A DNA stretch of 64,000 bases, from contig NZ_MLJO01000008.1 of the NCBI RefSeq assembly GCF_001956915.1, positions 1 to 64,000 on the forward strand, written 5' to 3'. Of this stretch, positions 1 to 9,723 are shown piece after piece. The translations under genes and the position numbers were made by a program. A model generated the notes under the pieces. That model did no database searches. It was not told the DNA's origin and was given only the letters and a program-made list of their open reading frames with translations. Numbering within the stretch: the first letter of the stretch is position 1; the number at the start of each line of letters is the position of its first letter. Source of the DNA: Intrasporangium flavum (GTDB lineage: Bacteria > Actinomycetota > Actinomycetes > Actinomycetales > Dermatophilaceae).

Positions 1-514
1 CGAAGAGCGCGCCGTAGAAGCCGGCGGCCGCAGTGGGGTCCGCGGTGTGCAGCTCGCTGAAGTTCCAGGCCCCGGGCACGTTGGCGACCTGGGCGCCGAG
101 TCGCCGTCGGGCCTCCCAGAGCCGGACCTGCGCGCCGAAGGGGTCGGTGGCCACCACGGACCGGCCGCCCTCGCCGGCCGGGGTGGGCGGCTGGCTCACC
201 GTGCCGCCGAGCTCGGCCACCCGGGACGCGGCCGCGTCGGCGTCGTCGACCGCGACGTAGGTGTTCCACGTCGGCGCCGCGCCCCCGTCGCCGTCCACGC
301 CCGCACGGTCGGCAGGCGGCTCGGCCGGCCCGCCGAGCCCCGCGACGTCGGCGCCGTCGAGCTGGGCGATGACGTAGCGGAACGGGTCGCCCGGTGGCGT
401 CGCCGGCACGAAGGTCCAGCCGAGCACCGCACCGTAGAAGGCCATCGCGGCCTCGACGTCGGGCTGCTCGGTGTCGACCCACGACGGGACGCCCTCGGGG
501 TACGTGCGCTGCAT
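1..514 (-). CDS. VOC (glyoxalase-fold) family protein, 3' end cut by window
   Basis: The reading frame starts at ATG 514 behind a strong AAGGAGG Shine-Dalgarno sequence and runs off the left edge, so about 171 residues are visible. The N-terminal segment (MQRTYPEGVPSWVDTEQPD) followed by AAMAFYGAVLGWTF is the typical opening of a vicinal oxygen chelate module, and a second module begins near residue 150 (NFSELHTADPTAAAGFYGAL), so the intact protein probably carries two modules as in CFP30B-like glyoxalase/bleomycin-resistance proteins. Substrate is unknown. It lies 58 nt upstream of, and on the same strand as nothing visible to the left; the neighbour to the right is the lactone oxidase, whose stop is at 573. 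Confidence 0.8.
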   Translation of the reverse strand, partial: MQRTYPEGVPSWVDTEQPDVEAAMAFYGAVLGWTFVPATPPGDPFRYVIAQLDGADVAGLGGPAEPPADRAGVDGDGGAAPTWNTYVAVDDADAAASRVAELGGTVSQPPTPAGEGGRSVVATDPFGAQVRLWEARRRLGAQVANVPGAWNFSELHTADPTAAAGFYGALF

Positions 515-572
515 GGTTCCTCCTTCGACGGGTCCGACCACCGTAGGGCCGACCGCCGACAGCCACCGCGCG

Positions 573-1904
573 TCAGGAGCCGAGGACCCGCTCGAGGTAG
601 GGGTTGGCGAACCGGCGCTTCGGGTCGACGCGGTCGCGCACCGCGAGGAAGTCCTCGAACCGCGGGTACACGCCGCTCAGGTACGCGGCGTCGCGGGTGT
701 GCATCTTGCCCCAGTGCGGCCGGCCGCCGTGGTTGACCGCGATGGCCTCGAAGGCCGCGAAGTACGCTCCGGGCTCCTGCCGGTGGTACTTGTGGATCGC
801 GACGTAGCAGCTCTCGCGCTCGTGGGCCGTCGAGAGCCAGACGTCGTCGGCGGCGGCCACCCGGCACTCGACGGGGAAGGAGATGTGCTCGTCGTGGGTG
901 TCGACCCACTGCCGCAGCTCGAGGAGCACGTCGGCGAGGGCGCTGCGGGGGAAGGCCCACTCCGACTCCATGAAGCGCACGTCGCGCGGGGTGACGAAGA
1001 CCTTGTAGGACCAGTCCGTGTACTGCCGCTCCGACAGCGCCCGGGAGGCGACGGCGTTGATGCCCCGCGTCGTGCGCGGCATCCGGGTGGCGACGCGGTT
1101 GGTCAGCTCGAAGAAGCGGTTGCTGAGCAGGTCGTCGTCGAGCCGCTCGCGCCAGGCCGGCAGGGGCTTGGCGCTCGTGCCCGCCGGCACCCGGTTGTTC
1201 CGCTTGGTCTGGGTGCGGTCGGTGTGCGGGAACCAGTAGAACTCGAAGTGGTCGTTCGTCTCGGCCACGACGTCGAGGTGCTCGAGGACCTCGAGGAGGG
1301 GCTCGGGCTTCTCGACGGCGTGCAGCAGGAAGGCCGGGACGACCGCGAGCGTGATCTCGGTGACGATGCCGAGCGCGCCGAGACCGAGGCGGGCGGCCTG
1401 GAACAGCTCGGGCTCGCGCCGGGGCGAGCAGTCGACGACCGAGCCGTCGGCCAGCACCAGGCGCAGGCCGCGGATGCCGGCGGACAGCCCGGTGAGGCGC
1501 AGGCCGGTGCCGTGGGTGCCGGTGCCGGTGGCGCCGGCGATGCTCTGGCGGTCGATGTCGCCGAGGTTCGGCATCGCGTACCCGAAGGCGGCGAGCTCCT
1601 CGTTGAGCACGTGCAGCGGCGTGCCGGCGCGCACGGTGGCCTCGCCGCGCGTCGCGTCGATCGAGGTGATGCCCGACAGCGCCCCGAGCCGCAGCTGGAC
1701 GCCGTCGGTGACGGCGACCCCGGTGAAGGAGTGCCCGGCCCCGATCGCCTTGACGCGCAGGTCGCGGGCGGCGGCCCGACGCAGCTCGTCGGCCACCTCG
1801 GCCTCGCTGCGCGGCGTCGCGACCCGGGCCAGCTTCGTGGACTCGGTGCCGGCCCAGTTCGACCAGTCGACGCTCCGGACGACGCGTGTCGCGTTCTCAG
1901 CCAA
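573..1904 (-). CDS. FAD-linked D-arabinono-1,4-lactone oxidase / aldonolactone oxidase family
   Basis: A 443-residue flavoprotein of the VAO family. The N-terminal PP-loop FAD domain shows VKAIGAGHSFTGV near residues 51-63; the His of this GxGHS motif carries FAD covalently in related alditol and gulonolactone oxidases. TGTHGTG follows, and the C-terminal ALO domain ends with HWGKMHTRD and RFANPYLERVLG. It likely oxidises an aldonolactone or polyol with O2; the substrate cannot be read. The start chosen is TTG 1904, which overlaps the upstream gene's stop by 8 nt, has GAAGGG in front and gives the family length; the longer open frame to 2090 lies inside the neighbour. It is translationally coupled to the PLP-enzyme gene. 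Confidence 0.85.
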   Translation of the reverse strand: MAENATRVVRSVDWSNWAGTESTKLARVATPRSEAEVADELRRAAARDLRVKAIGAGHSFTGVAVTDGVQLRLGALSGITSIDATRGEATVRAGTPLHVLNEELAAFGYAMPNLGDIDRQSIAGATGTGTHGTGLRLTGLSAGIRGLRLVLADGSVVDCSPRREPELFQAARLGLGALGIVTEITLAVVPAFLLHAVEKPEPLLEVLEHLDVVAETNDHFEFYWFPHTDRTQTKRNNRVPAGTSAKPLPAWRERLDDDLLSNRFFELTNRVATRMPRTTRGINAVASRALSERQYTDWSYKVFVTPRDVRFMESEWAFPRSALADVLLELRQWVDTHDEHISFPVECRVAAADDVWLSTAHERESCYVAIHKYHRQEPGAYFAAFEAIAVNHGGRPHWGKMHTRDAAYLSGVYPRFEDFLAVRDRVDPKRRFANPYLERVLGS

Positions 1905-3102
1905 AGCACTGCCCTTCCCCGCGGTAGGTCGCGGCTCGTCCGACGACCTCGTCGCCAGCGGCCCCGGCCACGAGGACGAACTCGGTGAACCGCTCGGCCA
2001 GCTCCCCTGCCTTGGCGTGTCGGAACCATACTCGGTCACCGAGGGCGAGCCGGTCGGCACCCGGCCCGCGCAGCGGCGTCTGCACCTCACCGGTGCCCTC
2101 GCGCCGCTCGAGCCGCAGCCCCTGCTCCTCGAGCGGCTCGGGCACCCGTGACCACCCCGGCGGGCCCGAGGCGACGTAGCCGCCGCAGTAGGCCGTGACG
2201 ACGCCGTCGGCTGGCCGCCGCACGACGGCGGTGCCGAAGAAGGCCGCCGGCGTCAGGTCGAGCGCGTCGTAGCCGTCGAAGAGGGTCGGAGCGTAGAGGC
2301 CCGACCCGGCGGCGAGCTCGGTGAGCGAGGTGTCGCGCCCGGTGACGTGCAGGCTGCCGGTGCCTCCGCCGTTGACGATCTCGAGGTCGGCCAGCGCCCG
2401 CGCGGCCGCGACGACCTCCGCGCGACGGGCGAGCAGCTCGCGGGCCGAGACCTTCTTCATCCGGCGCACGGCCGGACCGGTGTCGGGCAGCCCGGCGATC
2501 TGGGCGTCGTAGAACATCAGGCCGACGACGGCGAGGCCGTGGCCCTGCGCCCGGCGGATGACCGCCTCGACCTCGGCGGGCGTGCGGGTCGGGGACCGGC
2601 GCACGCCCATGTGCGCGGGACCGACGCGCAGCGAGGCGTCGACGTCGACGGCCAACCGCAGGCCGGCGTGGCCGGGCACGTCACGGGCGATGAGGTCGAC
2701 GTGCTCGACGCTGTCGACCATGACGGCGACCGACGAGCGCACCTCGGCGTCGGCGGCGATCTCGGCGAGGGCCTCGACGTCCACGCTGGGGTAGGCGAGC
2801 AGCACGTCGCGCTCGCCCGAGCGCGCCCACCAGATCGCCTCGCGGGCCGAGTAGCACATGAGGCCGGCGAAGCCCTCGCGCGCGAGGGCCCGCTCGATGA
2901 GGGGCCGGCAGCGCAGCGACTTGGTGGCCACCCGGATGGGCAACCCGCCGGCCAGGGCGACCAGCGCGGACGCGTTGGCGTCGAACGCGTCGACGTCGAC
3001 GACGGCCACGGGGTAGGGCAGGCCCGCGGTCGCCACGGACAGCCGCGCGGCCGTGAGCCGGCCACGGGGCGCGGCGGCGGGCGTGGAGGGTGAGCCGCTC
3101 AT
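1897..3102 (-). CDS. PLP-dependent amino acid racemase/aldolase-like protein (alanine racemase N-terminal fold, DSD1 family)
   Basis: A 401-residue fold-type III PLP enzyme. VVDVDAFDANA leads into the PLP lysine in IRVATKSLRC (K61); the barrel continues with MCYSAREAIWWA and INGGGTGS-like phosphate binding (IVNGGGTGSLH). The C-terminal part resembles the D-serine dehydratase-like/D-threonine aldolase domain, but the usual His-x-Cys zinc pair is not obvious: only FRHAKAGEL is seen, so metal dependence is uncertain. In actinobacteria this protein, often named amino acid deaminase/aldolase, commonly neighbours a lactone oxidase, as here. It starts at ATG 3102, 43 nt after the polyprenyl synthase stop, and may be the tail of that long operon. 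Confidence 0.78.
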   Translation of the reverse strand: MSGSPSTPAAAPRGRLTAARLSVATAGLPYPVAVVDVDAFDANASALVALAGGLPIRVATKSLRCRPLIERALAREGFAGLMCYSAREAIWWARSGERDVLLAYPSVDVEALAEIAADAEVRSSVAVMVDSVEHVDLIARDVPGHAGLRLAVDVDASLRVGPAHMGVRRSPTRTPAEVEAVIRRAQGHGLAVVGLMFYDAQIAGLPDTGPAVRRMKKVSARELLARRAEVVAAARALADLEIVNGGGTGSLHVTGRDTSLTELAAGSGLYAPTLFDGYDALDLTPAAFFGTAVVRRPADGVVTAYCGGYVASGPPGWSRVPEPLEEQGLRLERREGTGEVQTPLRGPGADRLALGDRVWFRHAKAGELAERFTEFVLVAGAAGDEVVGRAATYRGEGQCFG

Positions 3103-3145
3103 GAGCGCACCCTACCGAGCGTCACCTCGCCACCGGCCCGAGGCG

Positions 3146-4165
3146 TCACCCCGCGCGCTCGACGACCGAGAGGGCCAGGGCCTGCAGCGCCGCCTTGGCG
3201 TCGCTGTCGGGCAGCGGGTCGAGCAGTCGCTGGGCGTCGCGCGCCACGGCGAAGGTCTCCTCGCGGGCCTGCTCGAGGCCCGGGTGCGCCCGCAGCAGCT
3301 CGAGCGCCTCGGCGACGGCGGCGTCGTCGTCGGACAGGTCGGCGTCGAGCAGCTCGAGCAGCCGGGCGTCCTGCGGGCGCGAGGGGTCGGCCAGCGCCCG
3401 GGCCCGCAGCACCGCGAGGGTGTCGACGCCTTCACGCAGGTCGGTGCCCGGCAGCTTGCCCGACTCCCCCGACTCCGACTCGATGTCGATGAGGTCGTCG
3501 GCCAGCTGGAAGGCGATGCCGACCTTCTCGCCGTAGAGGCGCAGCGTCTCGGCGGTCTCGGCCGAGCCGCCGCTGAACATGACGCCGTAGCGCCCGGCGG
3601 TCGCGATGAGCACACCGGTCTTGTCGGCGAGCACCCCGAGGTAGTAGTCGACCGGGTCGACGCCCTCCGGGCAGTCGCGGTCGTCGCGGATCTGCCCGGC
3701 GCACAGCCGGACGAAGGTCTGCGCCTGGATGAGCACCGCCTCGGCGCCGAGCCCGGCGACGAGCTCGGAGGCCTTGCCGAAGAGCAGGTCGCCGACGAGG
3801 ATCGCCGTCGAGTTGCCGAAGGCGACGTTCGCCGACGTGACGCCGCGCCGCATCCGGCCGTCGTCCATGACGTCGTCGTGGTAGAGCGAGGCGAGGTGGG
3901 TCAGCTCGACCCCGGCCGCGGCCCGCACGACGTCGTCGTTGATGCCGTCGCCGAGCTCGGCGGCCAGCAGGGTCAGCAGCGGCCGGAACCGCTTGCCACC
4001 GGCCTCGAGCAGGTGGCCCGAGGCCTGCGCGATGAACGGGTCGTCGTGGTCGACGACCTCGCGCAGGAGGGCGTCGACCCGCTCGAGCCCGCCGCGCAGG
4101 GTGGCGGCGAGCTCGGGCGTGGCCCCCGGGATCCCGAGGACCGGCGGCGTGGCGTGCGTCGTCAT
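3146..4165 (-). CDS. Trans-polyprenyl (hepta/octaprenyl) diphosphate synthase for menaquinone
   Basis: A 339-residue isoprenyl diphosphate synthase that builds the all-trans side chain attached by MenA. The first Asp-rich motif is DDVMD at residues 97-101 followed by the usual RMRRG, and the second is DDLID at 223-227 with an FQ pair in front; GGKRFRP (56-62) is the homoallylic diphosphate site. Length and motifs fit the GrcC/HepT group. It starts only 10 nt after nuoN stops and on the same strand, so it is co-transcribed with complex I. Chain length cannot be told from sequence alone; MK-8 is usual for Intrasporangiaceae. Gene order with menJ recalls grcC1-menJ of mycobacteria. Confidence 0.9.
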   Translation of the reverse strand: MTTHATPPVLGIPGATPELAATLRGGLERVDALLREVVDHDDPFIAQASGHLLEAGGKRFRPLLTLLAAELGDGINDDVVRAAAGVELTHLASLYHDDVMDDGRMRRGVTSANVAFGNSTAILVGDLLFGKASELVAGLGAEAVLIQAQTFVRLCAGQIRDDRDCPEGVDPVDYYLGVLADKTGVLIATAGRYGVMFSGGSAETAETLRLYGEKVGIAFQLADDLIDIESESGESGKLPGTDLREGVDTLAVLRARALADPSRPQDARLLELLDADLSDDDAAVAEALELLRAHPGLEQAREETFAVARDAQRLLDPLPDSDAKAALQALALSVVERAG

Positions 4166-4175
4166 CGGCTCCCGC

Positions 4176-5789
4176 TCACCGCACGAACTGCGACGCGCGG
4201 TCGGCGAGGTCGAGCAGCGCCGACGGCAGGACGCCGAGCGCGAGGGTCACGAGCGTGCCGACCGCGATGGAGAACGTCGTGGTCACCGACGGCGTCACGA
4301 CCTCCACCGAGTCATCCGGGGCCTCGCTGAAGAACATCAGGACGATGACGCGCGCGTAGACGAACACGGTGATCGCGCTGCAGAGCACACCGACGACGGC
4401 CAGGACCGTGCCGGTGGCGCCGCCCGTCGCGACGGCGGCCGCGAAGACGCCGAACTTCGACACGAAGCCGCTCGTCAGCGGGATGCCGGCGAAGGCGAGC
4501 ATGAGGAAGGCGAACGCCGCGCCGACCACCGGGTGCCGACGGCCGATGCCGGCCCACTGCGACAGGTGCGTGGCCTCGGTGCCGTTCTGGCGCACGAGCG
4601 AGACGATGGCGAAGGCCGCGATCGTCGAGAAGCCGTAGGCGACGAGGTAGAAGAGCACCGAGCCGACGCCCGAGCGGTCGAAGGCGAGGACACCGACGAG
4701 GATGAAGCCGGCGTGCGCGATCGAGGAGTAGGCGAGCAGTCGCTTGACGTCGGTCTGGGTGACCGACAGGACCGAGCCGACGACCATCGTCAGCAGCGCG
4801 ACGACGACGATGGCGTTCTGCCACTCCCACCGCGCGGTGTCGAGGCCGGTGTAGGCCAGGCGCAGGATCGCGCCGAAGGCCGCCGCCTTGGTGCACGCCG
4901 CCATGAAGCCGGTGACCGGCGTCGGGGCGCCCTGGTAGACGTCGGGCGTCCACGCGTGGAACGGCACCGCGCCCACCTTGAACAGGAGGCCGACGAAGAC
5001 GAGGAACGCGCCCGGCAGGAGCAGACCGTTCATCTCGATGGGGCCGGTGGCCACCGCCTTGGAGAGGTCGCCGAAGTACACCGAGCCCGCGTAGCCGTAG
5101 AGCAGCGCCGTGCCGAAGAGGAAGAACGCCGAGCTGAACGCGCCGAGGAGGAAGTACTTCAGGGAGGCCTCCTGCGAGAGCAGGCGGCGACGTCGGGCCA
5201 GGCCCGAGAGGATGTAGAGCGGCAGCGAGAGCACCTCGAGCGCGACGAACATCCCGATGAGGTCGTTCGTGGCCGGGAAGAGCATCATGCCGCCGATGGC
5301 GAACATCGTCAGCGGGAACACCTCGGAGGTCAGCGCCCCCGCCCGGGCCGCGGCCGTCTCGTACGGCGAGCCCGGCGTCGAGGCACCACTCGGGGTGAAC
5401 GCGTCGGGCCCGGAGCCGCCGAACCGCTCGGCCATGGTCAGGACGCCGAGGATGCCCATCAGCACGATCGCGCCCTGCATGAACAGGGCCGGCCCGTCGA
5501 TGGCCAGCGCGAACAGCTGGCGGTTGGTCGCGCCGTCGGTCAGGCCCATCGTCAGGCCCTCGTGGCTGCCCGCCGCGACGACGGCGACCGCCGAGGCGAC
5601 GAGTCCGGCGACCGCGAGCGACACCTGCGTGACGTGGCGGCTCGAGCGCGGCGCGAAGGCCTCGACGAGCACGCCGACCAGGCCGGTGGCGAACACGATG
5701 AGCATCGGCAGGATGGCCAGGTAGTCGACGTTCGACTGCTGGAACGCGGCGGGAAGCGTGGTCAGCGCCAGCGGGGCGGCGGCGGTCAC
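4176..5789 (-). CDS. nuoN: NADH-quinone oxidoreductase subunit N
   Basis: A 537-residue proton-pumping antiporter-like membrane subunit of complex I with about 14 hydrophobic segments. The conserved lysine/histidine region AVPFHAWTPDVYQGAPTPVTG is intact in the middle of the protein. The GTG start at 5789 overlaps the nuoM stop as GTGA, which fixes the start. It is the last nuo gene and is followed after 10 nt by the polyprenyl diphosphate synthase. Nothing in the sequence suggests damage. Confidence 0.96.
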   Translation of the reverse strand: MTAAAPLALTTLPAAFQQSNVDYLAILPMLIVFATGLVGVLVEAFAPRSSRHVTQVSLAVAGLVASAVAVVAAGSHEGLTMGLTDGATNRQLFALAIDGPALFMQGAIVLMGILGVLTMAERFGGSGPDAFTPSGASTPGSPYETAAARAGALTSEVFPLTMFAIGGMMLFPATNDLIGMFVALEVLSLPLYILSGLARRRRLLSQEASLKYFLLGAFSSAFFLFGTALLYGYAGSVYFGDLSKAVATGPIEMNGLLLPGAFLVFVGLLFKVGAVPFHAWTPDVYQGAPTPVTGFMAACTKAAAFGAILRLAYTGLDTARWEWQNAIVVVALLTMVVGSVLSVTQTDVKRLLAYSSIAHAGFILVGVLAFDRSGVGSVLFYLVAYGFSTIAAFAIVSLVRQNGTEATHLSQWAGIGRRHPVVGAAFAFLMLAFAGIPLTSGFVSKFGVFAAAVATGGATGTVLAVVGVLCSAITVFVYARVIVLMFFSEAPDDSVEVVTPSVTTTFSIAVGTLVTLALGVLPSALLDLADRASQFVR

Positions 5790-7426
5790 TTGGAGCTCCC
5801 TTCGGCCAGCGTGCCGGCCGGGTTGACGGACGGATCGGCGGTCTTGACGACGGTGAGCGTCTTGTCGACGGCCGGGTTGATGACGTTGAGCGCCAGGTTC
5901 GGGTAGAAGCCGAGCACGAGGAACGCCGCGATGATCGGCACGGCGACGACCTTCTCGCGCGTCGTCAGGTCGCGCACGAGCGACAGGCCGCGACGGCCGT
6001 GCTCGTCGAGACGCGCGTGCTCGCGCTCACCGACGATGCCCTCGGGCTTCGGGCCCGTCATGACCCGCTTGTACATGAGCAGGATGTAGAGCGCCGCGAG
6101 GATGATGCCGGTCGTCGCGATGACGGCCGCCACCGGCTGCGTCGGGAAGCTGCCCACGAGCACGAGGAACTCCGAGACGAAGCTGCTCAGGCCCGGCAGC
6201 GCGAGACCCGACAGGCCCGCGACGAGGAAGATCCCCGCGAGGCCGGGCGTGACCCGCTGCCACCCGCCGAAGTCGGGGATGCGCTTGCTGCCCCGGCGTC
6301 GCACGAGCATCGCGGCGAAGAGGAACAGCGCCGCCGTCGAGAACCCGTGGTTGACCATGTAGAGGTTCGAGCCGGCGTTGCCGGTCGAGGTGAAGGCGAA
6401 GATGCCCAGCACGATGAAGCCGAAGTGGCTGACCGAGGTGTAGGAGATGAGCCGCATCATGTCGGTCTGGCCGATCGCGAGCAGCGCGCCGTAGATGATC
6501 GACACGACCGCGAGGGCGATGACGACCGGCGTGGCCCACCGGCTCGCCTCCGGGAAGAGCTGGAGGCAGAACCGGATCATCCCGAACGTGCCGACCTTGT
6601 CGAGGACGCCGACGAGGAGCGTCGCCGTGGCCGGCGTCGACTCGGTGGCGGCGTCGGGCAGCCACGTGTGCACCGGCACCATCGGGGCCTTGACCGCGAA
6701 GGCGAGGAAGAAGCCGACGAAGAGCAGGCGCTCGGTGGTCGGGTCCATCTGCAGGCCGGTGAGGCGCTCGACGAGGAAGCCCTCGGCGCCGCCCGGGCCC
6801 TGGATGCCGAGGCCGATGACGGCCACGAGCATGACGAGGCCACCGGCCAGCGAGAAGAGGAGGAACTTCATCGCGGCGTACTGCCGGCGCGGGCCGCCGA
6901 AGCGCCCGATGAGGAAGTACACCGGGATGAGCATCGCCTCGAAGAAGACGTAGAAGAGGAACACGTCGGTGGCCGCGAAGACCCCGACCATGAACGTCTC
7001 GAGGACGAGCAGCAGCGCGAAGTAGGTCTTGACCCGCTGCGCGCCCCGCGGCCCGGCCTCCTCCGGCACGTCGTGCCACGCGGCGAGGATGCACACCGGC
7101 GTCAGGACGAGGGCCATGAGGATGAGCACGAGCGCGATGCCGTCGACGCCGAGCGCGTAGCTGACGCCGAACTGCGGGATCCACGAGTGCAGCTCACCGA
7201 GCTGGAACTGCGCCGAGCTGCCGCGGTCGAACTGGAGCGCGGCGACGACGCCGATCACCAGCGTCACCACCGAGGTGCCGAGCGCGACGCGCTTGGCGTT
7301 CTCGGCGCCACCGGGCACGAACGCGACGAGGAGCGCGCCGAGCAGCGGCACGACCCCGAGGATCGTCAGCCACGGGACGCTGGACATGCTGGTCGTCACC
7401 GTCGAGACGGTCGAGACGGTCGTCAT
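5786..7426 (-). CDS. nuoM: NADH-quinone oxidoreductase subunit M
   Basis: A 546-residue antiporter-like membrane subunit of complex I. It has the hallmark FFEAMLIPVYFLIG glutamate helix and KAPMVPVHTWLPDAATESTP. The ATG at 7426 forms an ATGA overlap with the nuoL stop; a second in-frame ATG at 7387 (MSSVPWL) would also give a plausible N terminus, because the first 13 residues are a low-complexity TVSTVSTVTTS stretch. The open frame extends a further 750 nt upstream but that part is out-of-frame nuoL sequence. A GTGA overlap couples it to nuoN. Confidence 0.95.
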   Translation of the reverse strand: MTTVSTVSTVTTSMSSVPWLTILGVVPLLGALLVAFVPGGAENAKRVALGTSVVTLVIGVVAALQFDRGSSAQFQLGELHSWIPQFGVSYALGVDGIALVLILMALVLTPVCILAAWHDVPEEAGPRGAQRVKTYFALLLVLETFMVGVFAATDVFLFYVFFEAMLIPVYFLIGRFGGPRRQYAAMKFLLFSLAGGLVMLVAVIGLGIQGPGGAEGFLVERLTGLQMDPTTERLLFVGFFLAFAVKAPMVPVHTWLPDAATESTPATATLLVGVLDKVGTFGMIRFCLQLFPEASRWATPVVIALAVVSIIYGALLAIGQTDMMRLISYTSVSHFGFIVLGIFAFTSTGNAGSNLYMVNHGFSTAALFLFAAMLVRRRGSKRIPDFGGWQRVTPGLAGIFLVAGLSGLALPGLSSFVSEFLVLVGSFPTQPVAAVIATTGIILAALYILLMYKRVMTGPKPEGIVGEREHARLDEHGRRGLSLVRDLTTREKVVAVPIIAAFLVLGFYPNLALNVINPAVDKTLTVVKTADPSVNPAGTLAEGSSK

Positions 7427-9408
7427 CAGGAGATCACCCACAGGGCACCGAGGATGGCGACGACGCCCGCGAGCATCGTCAGGGCATAGGAGCGTGCGAA
7501 GCCGTTCTGCAGCTTGCGCAGGCGGGCGCTGGTCCCGCCGACGAGCGCGGCGAGGCCACCGGCCGCACCGTCGACGCCCTTGCTGTCGAAGAAGACCAGC
7601 GAGCGCGTCAGGTGGATGCCGGGTCGCATGAGGAGGGCCTCGTTGACCTGGTCCTGGTAGAGGTCCTTGCGGGCCCCCTGCGTCAGCAGGTTGCCGACCG
7701 GCGCCGTGACCGGGACCTCCTCGCGCCAGTAGCGCAGCCACGCGAACGCGGCACCGCCGGCGACGAGGAGCAGGGTCAGCACCATGAGGACCGGCACCGG
7801 GATGACCGGGTGCGCGCCCTCCGGCTCGGCGCCGGTGACCGGCTCGAGCCACGAGGTGAACAGGCCGGTCGGGCCGATGATGAGTCCGAGGAAGGCCGAG
7901 CCGACCGCGAGCACCATCATCGGGACGGTCATGAGCCGGCCCGACTCGTGCGGGTGGACGTCGTCGGTCCAGCGCTTCTTGCCGTGGAAGGTCATGAAGA
8001 ACAGGCGCGACATGTAGAACGCCGTGATGCCGGCGCCGATGAGCGTCGCGAGGCCGAAGACCCAGGGCCGCCAGCCCTCGCCGACGAACGCGGCCTCGAT
8101 GATCTTGTCCTTGGACCAGAAGCCCGAGAACGGGGGCACACCGAGGATCGCGAGCCAGCCGAGGCCGAAGGTGGCCCACGTGATCTTCATGGCGCCCGAC
8201 AGGCCACCGAAGCGACGCATGTCGACCTGGTCGTTCATGCCGTGCATGACCGAGCCGGCGCCGAGGAACATCCCGGCCTTGAAGAAGCCGTGCGTCAGCA
8301 GGTGGAAGATCGCGAAGGCGTAGCCGACCGGGCCGAGGCCCGCGGCGAGCATCATGTAGCCGATCTGGCTCATCGTCGAGGCCGCGAGGGCCTTCTTGAT
8401 GTCGTCCTTGGCGCAGCCGACGATCGCCCCGAAGAGCAGCGTGATCGCACCGACGATGACGACGACGAGCTGGGCGGTCGGGGCGGCCTCGAAGATCGGC
8501 GCGGAGCGCACGACGAGGTAGACGCCCGCGGTGACCATCGTCGCCGCGTGGATGAGCGCCGACACCGGCGTCGGGCCGGCCATGGCGTCGCCCAGCCAGC
8601 TCTGCAGCGGGAACTGCGCCGACTTGCCGCAGGCACCGAGCAGGAGCATGAGGCCCATCGCCGTCATGAAGCCCTGGTTGGCGTTGCTGCCGGCCGCCCC
8701 GAGGACGGTCGTGAAGTCGACCGCACCGAAGTGGAAGAACATCAGCATGATGGCGACCGACAGGCCGAAGTCACCGACGCGGTTGGCGATGAACGCCTTG
8801 TTGGCCGCGGTGGCGTAGGCCGGGTTGTGGTTCCAGAAGCCGATGAGCAGGTAGGACGCGAGACCGACGCCCTCCCAGCCGACGTAGAGCAGCAGGTAGC
8901 TGTTCGACAGGACGAGCAGGAGCATCGCCGCGACGAAGAGGTTGAGGTAGGCGAAGAAGCGCCGCTTGTCGGGGTCGTGCTCCATGTACCCGATCGAGTA
9001 CACGTGGATGAGCGACCCGACGAACGTGATGAGCAGGACGAAGACCATCGAGAGCTGGTCGACGAGCAGGCCCGCGTTGACGTGGAAGCTGCCGGCCGAG
9101 ATCCAGTCGAAGAGGTCGACGGTCTGCGCCCGGTCCTCGGCACCACGGCCGAGCATCGAGAAGAAGATGACCGCGCCGACGACGAACGAGCCCCACGACA
9201 GGGCGGTCCCCAGGATCGGGCCGAACTTGTCGGTGCGGCGTCCGCCGAGCAGGAGGATCGCGGCGCCGAGCATCGGCAGCGCGACGAGCAGCCACGCGGC
9301 CGACGTCACGCCGGTGGCGGCGTGCGCCTCTCCCTCGTGGGCGGCGAGCCCCGCGTAGGTGCCCAACGAGCTCGTGTGGCCCGTCAGCGTCTGGACGAGT
9401 GTTCCCAT
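7426..9408 (-). CDS. nuoL: NADH-quinone oxidoreductase subunit L
   Basis: The 660-residue, largest antiporter-like subunit of complex I, ending with the extra transmembrane anchor ([24 protein letters not shown]) reached through the long lateral helix. Key motifs [16 protein letters not shown] and [18 protein letters not shown] are present. It begins 15 nt after nuoK stops, with ATG 9408, and its TGA overlaps the nuoM ATG. The N-terminal 33 residues are more hydrophilic than usual ([10 protein letters not shown]), a variation seen in actinobacterial NuoL. Confidence 0.96.
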   Translation of the reverse strand: MGTLVQTLTGHTSSLGTYAGLAAHEGEAHAATGVTSAAWLLVALPMLGAAILLLGGRRTDKFGPILGTALSWGSFVVGAVIFFSMLGRGAEDRAQTVDLFDWISAGSFHVNAGLLVDQLSMVFVLLITFVGSLIHVYSIGYMEHDPDKRRFFAYLNLFVAAMLLLVLSNSYLLLYVGWEGVGLASYLLIGFWNHNPAYATAANKAFIANRVGDFGLSVAIMLMFFHFGAVDFTTVLGAAGSNANQGFMTAMGLMLLLGACGKSAQFPLQSWLGDAMAGPTPVSALIHAATMVTAGVYLVVRSAPIFEAAPTAQLVVVIVGAITLLFGAIVGCAKDDIKKALAASTMSQIGYMMLAAGLGPVGYAFAIFHLLTHGFFKAGMFLGAGSVMHGMNDQVDMRRFGGLSGAMKITWATFGLGWLAILGVPPFSGFWSKDKIIEAAFVGEGWRPWVFGLATLIGAGITAFYMSRLFFMTFHGKKRWTDDVHPHESGRLMTVPMMVLAVGSAFLGLIIGPTGLFTSWLEPVTGAEPEGAHPVIPVPVLMVLTLLLVAGGAAFAWLRYWREEVPVTAPVGNLLTQGARKDLYQDQVNEALLMRPGIHLTRSLVFFDSKGVDGAAGGLAALVGGTSARLRKLQNGFARSYALTMLAGVVAILGALWVIS

Positions 9409-9423
9409 GCTGTCCGGCGCTCC

Positions 9424-9723
9424 TTACAGCTTCAGCAGGTTGGCGTCGTCGACCGAGGCCGACCGGCGGGCACGGAAGATCGCCATGATGATGGCGAGTC
9501 CGACGACGACCTCCGCGGCCGCGACGACCATGACGAACAGGGCCATGACCTGCCCGTCGAGTCCGCCGTGCATGCGCGAGAAGGTGACGAGGGCGAGGTT
9601 CGTGGCGTTGAGCATGAGCTCGACGCCCATGAACACGATGATCGCGTTGCGACGCGTCAGCACGGTGGCCGCGCCGATGGCGAAGAGCAGCACCGCCAGG
9701 TAGACGTAGTGCATCGGGCTCAC
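9424..9723 (-). CDS. nuoK: NADH-quinone oxidoreductase subunit K
   Basis: A 99-residue, three-helix membrane subunit with the two conserved glutamates in helices 2 and 3 ([15 protein letters not shown] and [11 protein letters not shown]). I chose GTG 9723, which overlaps the nuoJ stop as GTGA and yields the N terminus MSPMHYVYL and the 99-residue length typical of Streptomyces NuoK; an ATG at 9714 is the alternative. It sits between nuoJ and nuoL, as in all 14-gene nuo operons. Confidence 0.94.
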   Translation of the reverse strand: MSPMHYVYLAVLLFAIGAATVLTRRNAIIVFMGVELMLNATNLALVTFSRMHGGLDGQVMALFVMVVAAAEVVVGLAIIMAIFRARRSASVDDANLLKL

